A stretch of 64,000 nt of DNA. It comes from Nonomuraea rubra (GTDB lineage: Bacteria > Actinomycetota > Actinomycetes > Streptosporangiales > Streptosporangiaceae). Below the pieces are notes generated by a model. The model was not told the origin of the DNA. It did not search any database and was given only the letters and a program-made list of their open reading frames with translations. The DNA is taken from contig NZ_JACHMI010000001.1 in assembly GCF_014207985.1 (NCBI RefSeq), positions 9,593,001 through 9,657,000 on the forward strand. The letters run 5' to 3'. Position numbers and translations under genes: made by a program. Shown here piece after piece: positions 16,682 to 23,832 of the stretch. How positions within the stretch are numbered: position 1 is the first letter of the stretch; the number at the start of each line of letters is the position of its first letter.

Positions 16682-17632
16682 TTATCGGTCGGCGAAGACG
16701 GAGGCGTAGACGGGCCGCCCGTGCTCGGTGACCACCTGCCCCGCCAGCCCGTCGCCGGTGAGCGTGGACAGCCGCAGGTCGAGGTAGCGCTCCTCCTCGA
16801 CCAGCCGCACCTCGCCGCCTGGCGCGGGCAGCCAGGAGGCCACCTCGGCCAGCCGTGCCGCCCGGTCGCGCGCCAGCTCGGCACGCAGCTCCTCCAGGCT
16901 CCCCGCCTCGTACGGCTCCGCCACCGCCCGCTCCGGCTCGGCCTGCCAGGCGGCCACGCCGTACGCGAAGCAGACCAGCGCCATCCACATCTCGGCGAAG
17001 TACGCCGGGTCGGGCGCCAGCTCCAGCCCCGCGAACCGCTCACCGACGAAGAACAGCGCCCCGAGCTGCCCCGGCATCAGCTCCAGCCGGCTCTGGAACT
17101 GCGTCAGCACCGCCCGCTTGCGCGACAGGATCTGCTCCAGGTGCCCCCGGGACGGCAGCCCGTACGCGCGGTTGAGCTCGCTGATGTCCGGCCAGAGCTT
17201 GGCGTAGTCGTGGCGGCCGCGCAGCCGCATGGCCCTGGCCCGCAGCTCCAGCGGCAGCACGAAGAACCACTGGTCGCGCCCCTCCAGGTAGCCGCCCTGG
17301 CCCGCCTGCACGCAGCAGGCGTCGTCGAAGCGCCTGGTCTGCCCGGCGCCCAGCAGCGCCGAGGAGCACAGGGCGTGGTTCTGGGCGGCGTCCTGGATGT
17401 AGCCGAGGTGCAGCGGCACGATGGCCACGCCCTCGCGGGCGCCGTTGGCCAGCTCCACCTGCCCGTAGCCGACGACCCGCTTGAGCTTCAGCCCGGAGCG
17501 GGGCGGCACGATGCCGGGGCGGACGGGGCCGTGGACGGGCACCATGGTCAGCGCTCCCGCGCGCTGCGGGGTGCCCGCCCGGTAGCCGCCCAGGTCGAGC
17601 GGCGCGGGCAGGATCGTGGTCAGGCTGTTCAT
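16682..17632 (-). CDS. ARPP-like protein of unknown function, partner of vWA protein
   Basis: A 316-aa protein without signal peptide or membrane helix. Its central part (QNHALCSSALLGAGQTRRF, DDACCVQAGQGGYL, then DQWFFVLPLELR, about residues 85-135) resembles the ARG/rhodanese-phosphatase-associated (ARPP) domain. This is a recollection-level match, not a search result. The C-terminal third is Glu/Ala-rich. Three cysteines cluster in the conserved stretch (C-S-S... DDACC). The ATG at 17632 overlaps the vWA gene stop by one base (TGATG), implying coupled translation and joint function. Biochemical role unknown. Confidence 0.75.
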   Translation of the reverse strand: MNSLTTILPAPLDLGGYRAGTPQRAGALTMVPVHGPVRPGIVPPRSGLKLKRVVGYGQVELANGAREGVAIVPLHLGYIQDAAQNHALCSSALLGAGQTRRFDDACCVQAGQGGYLEGRDQWFFVLPLELRARAMRLRGRHDYAKLWPDISELNRAYGLPSRGHLEQILSRKRAVLTQFQSRLELMPGQLGALFFVGERFAGLELAPDPAYFAEMWMALVCFAYGVAAWQAEPERAVAEPYEAGSLEELRAELARDRAARLAEVASWLPAPGGEVRLVEEERYLDLRLSTLTGDGLAGQVVTEHGRPVYASVFADR

Positions 17633-18981
17633 CACCGTCCTCCTTCCAGCCTGGTCAGCATCGTCGTACGGATCCACTCGGCACCCTCTCCGACGTGGGC
17701 GAACACCCACGGCAGCAGCGCGGCGAAGTCGTCCTGGTGCCAGAACGGCCGGCGCGGCAGCTCCGGCGCCGGGTCGCGCAGGGTCAGGTCGTCGCCCCGG
17801 GTGAAGGCCGCCTGGCACAGCACCACCGGCGTCGTGACCCCGGCGCGCGGCAGCGTGGCCGCCACCCTCGCCAGGTCGCCCGGCAGGTGGTTCTCGTAGC
17901 CGTCGGTGACGATCACCACCAGCTCGGGGCCCGTGCCGAGCGCGTCGAGCAGGGCGCCCGCCAGGTCGGCCGAGCCCGCGGGGGCCTGCGCCGTGCCGCC
18001 GGTCTCGACGACCGTGAGCCGCTCGCAGACCTCGGACAGCACCAGCCGCAGCGCCATGGCCTGCGACATGACCGCCCACTCGCGGTCGCCGTACCCGCGC
18101 ATGGAGCCGGAGGTGTCCAGCACCAGTGCCACGTTCGCGGCCAGGCGCGGCAGCCCGCGCGTCGCCTGCGCCACGTACCCCGCCAGGGCGGGACGCAGCT
18201 CGGCGGCCGGTCCGCCCCGGTACAGGTGCACCAGCGTCGCGGCGATGTCGCCCCGGTTGGTGGAGGTGACGATCGGCGGCTGCTCGGTGACCGGGTCGAG
18301 CGGCGCCGGCGGCTCCTGCGGGGCGGGCGCGCCGTACGTGCCGGGGCCGTAGAGCGCCCGCAGCCGCACGATCGCCGCCGCCGGGTCCGCGGTGAACCGC
18401 AGCAGGCTCCTGCGCAGGTACGCCGAGCCGGCGTCTCTCCCTGCCTGCCGGTCACCGTCGCCCCCTGCGACCGGCCGGGCTGGGTCGCCCCCGCCTTCCT
18501 CGGTGACCAGCCGGGCGCAGGCGCGCGCGGTCGCCTTGCCGAGCGCGTGCTCGAAGCAGTCGATCAGGGCCGGGCGACGGGCCTCGATGAGCGCGTCGGC
18601 GTCCGGGTGCTCCAGCACGAAGGTGACGATCGCCCTGGTCGTGTGCTTGTGGTTGGCGCGCAGCCGGCGCAGCGCGAGCAGCGCCGTGATGGCGTACGCG
18701 GGCGGCAGGCCGAACATGAGCGCCCTGGTCACCTTGGTCAGGGGGGCCCGGGTGGCCTCGCCGAGCCCGTCCCGGGAGGCGGCGAGCGTCTCCAGGAGCA
18801 CCCGGGCGCGCTGCCACGGGAGCGCACCGGGCACCAGCGCGAGCAGCGCGTATCCCTCGGGGTCGCTCAGCCGGGCGTTCCGGTGGAGCTCCGCGTCGTC
18901 CCAGACCGGCTCGCCGCCCCTGGAGAGCTCCAGCGGGACGTCATGAGTCCGGAAATGCGTGAGAAGAGTTGGGGTGTCCAC
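17632..18981 (-). CDS. vWA domain-containing protein with N-terminal helical region
   Basis: A 449-aa cytoplasmic protein. The C-terminal vWA domain (about 255-430) has a complete MIDAS: LVLDTSGSMRGYG (DxSxS) and VIVTDGYENH. The N-terminal 180 residues are helical (AYAITALLALRRLRANHKHTTRAIVTFVLEH) and recall the HEAT-like layout of Ro60/TROVE-vWA proteins, though a TROVE assignment is not certain. A low-complexity Gly/Arg linker (about 165-185) joins the two. Metal-dependent vWA domains mediate protein-protein contacts, often with MoxR AAA+ ATPases, but none lies in this window. Translationally coupled to the ARPP-like gene. Confidence 0.85.
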   Translation of the reverse strand: MDTPTLLTHFRTHDVPLELSRGGEPVWDDAELHRNARLSDPEGYALLALVPGALPWQRARVLLETLAASRDGLGEATRAPLTKVTRALMFGLPPAYAITALLALRRLRANHKHTTRAIVTFVLEHPDADALIEARRPALIDCFEHALGKATARACARLVTEEGGGDPARPVAGGDGDRQAGRDAGSAYLRRSLLRFTADPAAAIVRLRALYGPGTYGAPAPQEPPAPLDPVTEQPPIVTSTNRGDIAATLVHLYRGGPAAELRPALAGYVAQATRGLPRLAANVALVLDTSGSMRGYGDREWAVMSQAMALRLVLSEVCERLTVVETGGTAQAPAGSADLAGALLDALGTGPELVVIVTDGYENHLPGDLARVAATLPRAGVTTPVVLCQAAFTRGDDLTLRDPAPELPRRPFWHQDDFAALLPWVFAHVGEGAEWIRTTMLTRLEGGR

Positions 18982-19076
18982 GAAATTCGAGTTTAGGAAT
19001 GACCCCGCGGAAATGACACCGATTTTTCGCCGGATTACCGGCTCGGCGCATTTCCCTTTCTCCTGTCAAATGCATT

Positions 19077-19652
19077 TCACGGGGCGGCGAGCATCCGAAT
19101 GGCGTAGTCGATGGTGGCGGCCAGGCGTTCCGGGTGGTGACCGGCGCGTTCGCGTACGCGCAGGCCGAGCACGGTGGTGAAGAGCAGGTCCACGGCGGCG
19201 TCGAGGTCGAGGCCGGCCGGCAGCTCGCCGGTGCGGCAGCCGCGGCGCAGCAACGATTCGAGGGCCTTCCTGGTGACCTCGAACGCCGCCTCGGTCCGCC
19301 GCCGCACGTCCGGGTCGGCGGCGCCGAGCTCGGTGGCGGTGTTGACCACCAGGCAGCCGCGGCCGGTCTCCTCGCCGACCATGCAGGTCAGCCAGTCGCG
19401 CAGCACCTCGCGAACCGGACCTGGCCGCTCCAGCAGCTCCTCCGCCTGGGACGACTCGGTGGCCCGGTAGTGGTCGAGAGCCCGCAGGAACAGCCCGCGC
19501 TTGTCGTGGAAGGCACGGTAGAGGCTGCTCTGCTTGAGCTCCAGCTCGGCACCCAGCTCGCGGACGCCGGTCGCGGTGTAGCCGCGCCGCCAGAACAGCT
19601 CGGTCGCCCTCGCCACCACGTCCTGCTCGTCGAACTCTCTCGGTCGTGCCAT
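19077..19652 (-). CDS. TetR/AcrR family transcriptional regulator
   Basis: A 191-aa repressor. The N-terminal HTH is FDEQDVVARATELFWRRGYTATGVRELGAELELKQSSLYRAFHDKRGLFLRAL (residues 7-59, family-typical). The helical ligand domain includes TGRGCLVVNTATELGAADPDV, a signature of the AcrR/NemR-like subgroup. Divergent from an MFS exporter with two matching palindromes between them, so it very likely represses itself and the exporter and is released by an exported compound. Confidence 0.94.
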   Translation of the reverse strand: MARPREFDEQDVVARATELFWRRGYTATGVRELGAELELKQSSLYRAFHDKRGLFLRALDHYRATESSQAEELLERPGPVREVLRDWLTCMVGEETGRGCLVVNTATELGAADPDVRRRTEAAFEVTRKALESLLRRGCRTGELPAGLDLDAAVDLLFTTVLGLRVRERAGHHPERLAATIDYAIRMLAAP

Positions 19653-19670
19653 GCCGGCAGCCTACCCCAG

Positions 19671-19690
19671 TTGTGGAGCGACCGCTCCCA
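19671..19690. promoter_or_regulatory. TetR operator 1
   Basis: TTGTGGAGCGACCGCTCCCA contains the dyad GGAGCG-AC-CGCTCC (19675-19688). It lies 19 nt upstream of the TetR start. It is the inverted counterpart of operator 2: TTGTGGAGCG here matches CGCTCCACAA there. Confidence 0.75.
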
Positions 19691-19710
19691 TACTAGGGTG
19701 AGCCGCCATA

Positions 19711-19730
19711 CGGGAGCGATCGCTCCACAA
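19711..19730. promoter_or_regulatory. TetR operator 2
   Basis: CGGGAGCGATCGCTCCACAA contains a perfect 14-bp palindrome GGAGCGATCGCTCC (19713-19726), 22 nt upstream of the MFS start. Dyad centres of the two operators are 38 nt apart, in the divergent promoter region. Confidence 0.78.
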
Positions 19731-19752
19731 TTATGGATCCTGAGGAGATCTC

Positions 19753-20940
19753 GTGACGACGACTTCCGCGGCGGAGCCGGACGCGCCCGCGAGGAGCCAC
19801 TGGGCGGCGGTGGCCACGGTGACCGTGGCGACGTTCCTGGTGGTGACGGCCGAGCAACTGCCGATCGGGCTGCTGACGTCCGTCGGCTCCGCGCTGTCGG
19901 TGTCGGAGGGCACCGCCGGGCTGATGGTGACGCTGCCCAGCCTGGTCGCGGCGGTCGCGGCGCCGGTGGTGCCCGTGCTGGCCGGGCGGCTGGACCGCCG
20001 GCTGCTGCTGATCGGGCTGGTCGCGCTGACCGCGCTCGCTGGGCTGGCCTCCGCGCTGGCGCCGACGTACCCGCTGCTGCTCGCCGCCCGCGCGGTGGTC
20101 GGCGTGGCGATCGGCGGGTTCTGGGCCGTCGCCGGCGGGCTGGCCGTCCGGCTGGTCCCGCCGGCGCACGTGGCGCGGGCCACGGCGGTCATCTTCGGCG
20201 GCGTCGGGGCCGCGAACGTGTTCGGCGTCCCGATCGGCGCCGTGATCGGCGAGCTCGCGGGCTGGCGGGTGGCGTTCGGCGCGCTCGGCGGGCTGGGGCT
20301 CGTCGCGCTCCTCGCCCTGCTCGCGGTCCTGCCTCCCCTGACGGCCGCGCAGCCGGTCGGGCTGCGGCACCTCGCCGAGCAGCTGCGCAATCCTGGGGTG
20401 CGGGCCGGGGTGGTGGCGACGTTCCTCGTCGTGCTCGGCCACTTCGCCGCCTACACCTACGTTAGCCCGGTGCTGCAGGACCTGTCGGGCATCGGCGCGC
20501 AGCTCGTCGGCCCGCTGCTGTTCGGCTTCGGGCTGGCGGGGATCGCGGGCAACTTCGTGGCCGGCGCCGCGGTGGCGCGCCGGCCGCATCGGACGGTGCT
20601 CGTCATCGTCACCGCCCTGGCGCTGACCGTGCTGCTCTACCCGCTGGCGGGCAACGGGCCCGTCGGGGGGATCGTGCTGCTGGCCGTGTGGGGGCTGGCG
20701 TTCGGCGGGGTCTCGGTGAGCCTGCAGACCTGGATGATCAAGGCGGCGCCGCGGGCGGTGGAGGCGGCCTCCGCGTTGTGGGTGGCGGTGTTCAACCTCG
20801 CGATCGGGCTCGGCTCGCTGGTCGGGGGCGTGATCGTGAACGCCGTCACGCTCCGGGGCGACCTGTGGGCGGCGGGCGGCCTGCTCGCGCTGGCCGGGGT
20901 CGCGGTGTGGAGCGCCCGCCGCATCCCCGGCCTGCGGTGA
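19753..20940 (+). CDS. MFS transporter (DHA1-type, 12 TM)
   Basis: A 395-aa transporter with about 12 helices. TM1 is AAVATVTVATFLVVTAEQLPIGLL, the EQLPIGLL motif common in SotA/AraJ/YdhP-like sugar or drug exporters. The motif A-type loop LAGRLDRRLLLIG lies near residue 75-87. The GTG start at 19753 follows SD TGAGGAGAT. Divergent from the TetR gene and preceded by its operator, so probably an inducible efflux pump. The substrate is unknown. Confidence 0.92.
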   Translation: MTTTSAAEPDAPARSHWAAVATVTVATFLVVTAEQLPIGLLTSVGSALSVSEGTAGLMVTLPSLVAAVAAPVVPVLAGRLDRRLLLIGLVALTALAGLASALAPTYPLLLAARAVVGVAIGGFWAVAGGLAVRLVPPAHVARATAVIFGGVGAANVFGVPIGAVIGELAGWRVAFGALGGLGLVALLALLAVLPPLTAAQPVGLRHLAEQLRNPGVRAGVVATFLVVLGHFAAYTYVSPVLQDLSGIGAQLVGPLLFGFGLAGIAGNFVAGAAVARRPHRTVLVIVTALALTVLLYPLAGNGPVGGIVLLAVWGLAFGGVSVSLQTWMIKAAPRAVEAASALWVAVFNLAIGLGSLVGGVIVNAVTLRGDLWAAGGLLALAGVAVWSARRIPGLR

Positions 20941-20971
20941 GGCGTGAAGCGCCCGCCGGATCCCCGGCCTG
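20911..20971. repeat. Short direct repeat at the 3' end of the MFS gene
   Basis: AGCGCCCGCCGCATCCCCGG... at 20911-20934 recurs at 20948-20971 with one mismatch (23/24). The second copy lies just after the MFS stop, so the gene's last codons were duplicated 37 bp downstream. Confidence 0.8.
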
Positions 20972-20983
20972 TGCGATCGTTGG

Positions 20984-22177
20984 TCAGGGCGTCTTGACGT
21001 CCAGCCAGACCAGGCGGTGGTCGGAGCTCGGGAACGGGAAGACGCCGGTCAGCCGCGACAGCGGGTCGGCCGCCGGAGGCCAGAACACGCCGCCCCCCAC
21101 GGTCCGGAGCCGCCTGGCCGGCAGCACGTAGTCGGCGCGCAGGTTGCCGGGTGCGGTGTCGGCGAAGTCGGCCGTGTCGTACTTGGGGTCGCCGGTGTGC
21201 GTGGTGTTCACGCCACCTTGCAGCGCCGCTGCCTCGGCCGCGCCCGCGCTCGACGGGGCGCTCCCGCCGTCGATCCTCGGGTGGTCGAGGAGCTGGTGGA
21301 TGGCGTCCTGGTAGCTGTCGCCGTCCTCTGGGTCGGCGTTCTGGTCACCGGCGATCACGAACGCGGCCCCGGGGTCGAGCCCGCCGCGCCTGCCCCGGTC
21401 GTCGTAGAGGTAGCCGCCCCCGCCCGGCCGGGTGTAGTCGGCCCACAGCCTGATCTCGTCGTGGTTGCGGCGGCCGTTGCGGTCCTCCGCGCCGTCGAAC
21501 GTGGGCGGCGTCGGGTGGCTGACCAGGAAGTGCACGGTACGGTGCCCGACCCGTACGGGCAGGTCCCAGTGGCTCTTGGAGGACAGGCGCAGCACCCGCT
21601 GCTCCTCGGCCGAGTACCAGCCGCCGGGCATCGCGTTCCCCGGCATGTCCTTCCACAGGAAGTTCTGGAACGTGCGCACCCCGCGCAGGTCGATCGGGTA
21701 CTTCGAGTAGACGACCATGCCGTACTGGCCGGGGAAGGCGCCGAACCCGAGCGCGTCGTCCCCGTAGCCGGCCGCGCCGGGCGTGCTCACCACGGCGCCG
21801 TCGTTGTTGAGGTCGAAGCCCGAGGGGAGGCCGGTGTTGCTGGGGGCGGTGTAGCGGTACCGGTAGCCGATCGGCCGCGCGCCGCCCTGGCCGACCGACA
21901 GGTAGTTGTCCTGGAAGAGGCGGGCGGCCCGGCCCTCGGCGTCGTAGTCGAACTCGTTGATGAGCAGCACGTCCGGGCGGTTGCGCTGGACGATCTCGGC
22001 GATGACCCTGGCCTGGGTGTTGCCCGGGGTGGACAGGTCGCTCACCAGCTGCCCCTCGGCGGCCCGGTTGAGCGAGGCGTTGAAGGTGGCGAACCTGACC
22101 CGGCTCGTGGCGCCGGCCGGCAGCGGGGTGAGGATCGCCGCCGCCACCACGGCGGCCACGGCAAAGCGGAAGAACAT
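20984..22177 (-). CDS. Secreted endonuclease/exonuclease/phosphatase-family protein
   Basis: A 397-aa exported EEP-fold hydrolase. MFFRFAVAAVVAAAILTPLPAGATS is a Sec signal; the ATG at 22177 follows SD AGGGGAG. Fold motifs are in order: VRFATFNASLN (N), DVLLINEFD (metal Glu), VSHPTPP (His), IAGDQNADP (DxN) and SSDHRLVWLDV (terminal DH). Such proteins hydrolyse phosphodiesters (nucleic acids, phospholipids, phytate-type substrates); a secreted nuclease or phosphatase for phosphate scavenging is plausible but not proven. Confidence 0.92.
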   Translation of the reverse strand: MFFRFAVAAVVAAAILTPLPAGATSRVRFATFNASLNRAAEGQLVSDLSTPGNTQARVIAEIVQRNRPDVLLINEFDYDAEGRAARLFQDNYLSVGQGGARPIGYRYRYTAPSNTGLPSGFDLNNDGAVVSTPGAAGYGDDALGFGAFPGQYGMVVYSKYPIDLRGVRTFQNFLWKDMPGNAMPGGWYSAEEQRVLRLSSKSHWDLPVRVGHRTVHFLVSHPTPPTFDGAEDRNGRRNHDEIRLWADYTRPGGGGYLYDDRGRRGGLDPGAAFVIAGDQNADPEDGDSYQDAIHQLLDHPRIDGGSAPSSAGAAEAAALQGGVNTTHTGDPKYDTADFADTAPGNLRADYVLPARRLRTVGGGVFWPPAADPLSRLTGVFPFPSSDHRLVWLDVKTP

Positions 22178-22261
22178 CGCGTCTCCCCTCGGATGGGACC
22201 TGGGCCGGATCATGGCACCTCCGAGGGGCGGCGCACCACTACATCCGGGTGAAGTTCTCCC

Positions 22262-22501
22262 TCAGCTGCAGGTGGGGCTGGCCACCACCAGCACGCTCGC
22301 CTCCGCGACCAGCTCCAGCGCCACCTCCACACCGGCGGACGCGCCGGGCGCGAGCAGGTGCGGGCCGAGCGCCGCCAGATCCACCACCTCGTACGGCTCT
22401 CCCCCGTCCAGCCGCCGCCCGATCGCGCGTGCCGCCTCGACGGCCACGGTCAGCGTTCTGGAGCCCTCGCGCGGGTTGCCCACCAGCGCGACGACGCTCA
22501 T
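22262..22501 (-). pseudogene. Truncated NADPH-dependent FMN reductase (SsuE-like) remnant
   Basis: 79 codons: VVALVGNPREGSRTLTVAVEA is the N-terminal flavodoxin-like phosphate loop of SsuE/MsuE-type FMN reductases, which usually have about 180 residues. The frame stops right after VLVVASPT, where intact members continue into the FMN-binding and dimerisation regions. It starts within the stop of the 44-aa gene (ATGA). No continuation was found in other frames before the next gene. It is likely the relic of a sulfonate-desulfonation locus with the adjacent ABC ATPase. Confidence 0.7.
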
Positions 22502-22632
22502 CGGGCCATTCCCAGCTCGCCGCGCATCCAGCGCTCCCGTGTCCGCTCGTCCGGCACCCAGTCCTCCTCCGCCTCGTCATCGGGCAGGTCGTACCAGTGG
22601 ATGTCACCTTCGTACTCGCGCAGCCCAGCCAT
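22498..22632 (-). CDS. 44-aa acidic small protein
   Basis: A 44-aa product, MAGLREYEGDIHWYDLPDD..., rich in Asp/Glu and Trp. The start ATG lies one base after the ABC ATPase stop, and its stop overlaps the FMN-reductase-fragment start (ATGA). Tight packing on both sides argues that it is translated. No family was recognised; it could be a remnant or an accessory factor of the sulfonate system. Confidence 0.55.
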   Translation of the reverse strand: MAGLREYEGDIHWYDLPDDEAEEDWVPDERTRERWMRGELGMAR

Positions 22633-22633
22633 C

Positions 22634-23377
22634 TCAGGCCGCCACCTTCCGTCCCCTCGCCACCGCGATCTCCTCGCGCAGCAGCCGTCCCACGTGCCTG
22701 CGTGCACTCCCCGCGGGAGAGCCCGCGTCCACGACTTCCCTGATCCGCCCCGGCCCCGAGGTCATCACGGCAACCCGCCGCCCCACCCGGACGGCCTCCT
22801 CGACGTCGTGCGTGACGAGGAGGACGGTCTTGCCGGTGCGTTCCCAGACTCGTACGAGCTCATCCCCCACCCATTCGCGCGTCCCCCGGCCGAGCCCCGC
22901 GAACGGCTCGTCCAGCAGCAGCACCCCGGGCTCGAAGGCGAGGCTGCGGGCCAGCGCGACGAGCTCCCGCCTGCCGCCGGACAGCTCGTGCGGGTAACAC
23001 TCCTCGTACCCCGACATCCCCACGATGGACAGCAGCTCACGCGCCCGCTCCCGCCTGTCCCCCGGCCCGCCCTCCAGCCCGAACTCCACGTTGCCGAGCG
23101 CGGTGCGCCACGGGAACAGGGTGTACTGCTGGACGGCCACGCCCCGCGCCGGAGCGCTGGCAGGGGCGCCGCCGATGCGGATCTCACCGCCGGTCGGCAC
23201 GGTGAGGCCGGCGATGAGGGCGAACAGCGTGGACTTGCCGCAGCCGCTGGGGCCGACGAGCGCGAGCAGCTCGCCCGCGCGCACGTCGAGGTCCAGGCCG
23301 GACAGCGCGGTGAACGGCTCGTCGCCGTGGAACGTCTTGCTCACGTTCCTGATGCTGAGATGCGGGCCCTGGCTCAT
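22634..23377 (-). CDS. ABC transporter ATPase, sulfonate/nitrate (SsuB/TauB) type, orphan
   Basis: A 247-aa ATPase. Walker A is GPSGCGKST, the Q-loop QQYTLFPW, Walker B VLLLDEP and the H-loop VTHD. The signature is LSGGRREL rather than LSGGMRQR, and the segment after Walker B is FAGLGRGTRE instead of the usual FGALD, so the D-loop Asp appears lost. No permease or binding protein adjoins it, and the downstream reductase is truncated, so this is probably a decaying module. The ATG at 23377 (MSQGPHLSIRN) matches family length; a GTG at 23404 would add nine residues. Neither has a clear SD. Confidence 0.85.
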   Translation of the reverse strand: MSQGPHLSIRNVSKTFHGDEPFTALSGLDLDVRAGELLALVGPSGCGKSTLFALIAGLTVPTGGEIRIGGAPASAPARGVAVQQYTLFPWRTALGNVEFGLEGGPGDRRERARELLSIVGMSGYEECYPHELSGGRRELVALARSLAFEPGVLLLDEPFAGLGRGTREWVGDELVRVWERTGKTVLLVTHDVEEAVRVGRRVAVMTSGPGRIREVVDAGSPAGSARRHVGRLLREEIAVARGRKVAA

Positions 23378-23492
23378 GCGTACGAAGGTACGAGCCCTCC
23401 CCACTCAAAGTCAACATTTCCTACATGATTACTAGAGAATTGGCCGATAGTCTCGTCTCGTAGTGCCGCCGACCAGCCAAGGAGCGTTTCAG

Positions 23493-23822
23493 ATGATCTT
23501 CATCACCGCGAAGTTCCGGGTCCTGCCCGAGCACGCCGACCGCTTCCCGGAGATCACCGCCGCCTTCACCGCCGCCACCCGCGCCGAGCCGGGCTGCCTC
23601 TGGTTCGACTGGTCGCGCAGCCTCGACGACCCGAACGAGTACGTCCTGGTCGAGGCGTTCAGGGACGGCGAGGCGGGCGCGGCCCACGTGCAGTCGGCCC
23701 ACTTCAAGCAGGCCCAGCAGGAGCTGCCGCCCCACCTCGCCGAGACGCCCCGCATCGTCAACACGACCATCGACCAGGACGACTGGTCCGAGCTGGGCGA
23801 GATGGCCGTGCCGAAGGGCTGA
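23493..23822 (+). CDS. Antibiotic biosynthesis monooxygenase (ABM) domain protein
   Basis: A 109-aa single-domain ferredoxin-like alpha/beta barrel protein of the ABM/putative quinol monooxygenase family: MIFITAKFRVLPEHADRF, the EPGCLWFDWSRSLDDPNEYVLVE core and HVQSAHFKQAQQELP. These small dimers oxidise quinols or polyketide-like aromatics, or act as heme/quinone-handling proteins. SD AAGGAG lies 8 nt before ATG 23493; an upstream in-frame start at 23463 has none. Convergent with the GH35 gene (10-nt gap). No biosynthetic cluster surrounds it. Confidence 0.88.
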   Translation: MIFITAKFRVLPEHADRFPEITAAFTAATRAEPGCLWFDWSRSLDDPNEYVLVEAFRDGEAGAAHVQSAHFKQAQQELPPHLAETPRIVNTTIDQDDWSELGEMAVPKG

Positions 23823-23832
23823 CCCGCCAGGC

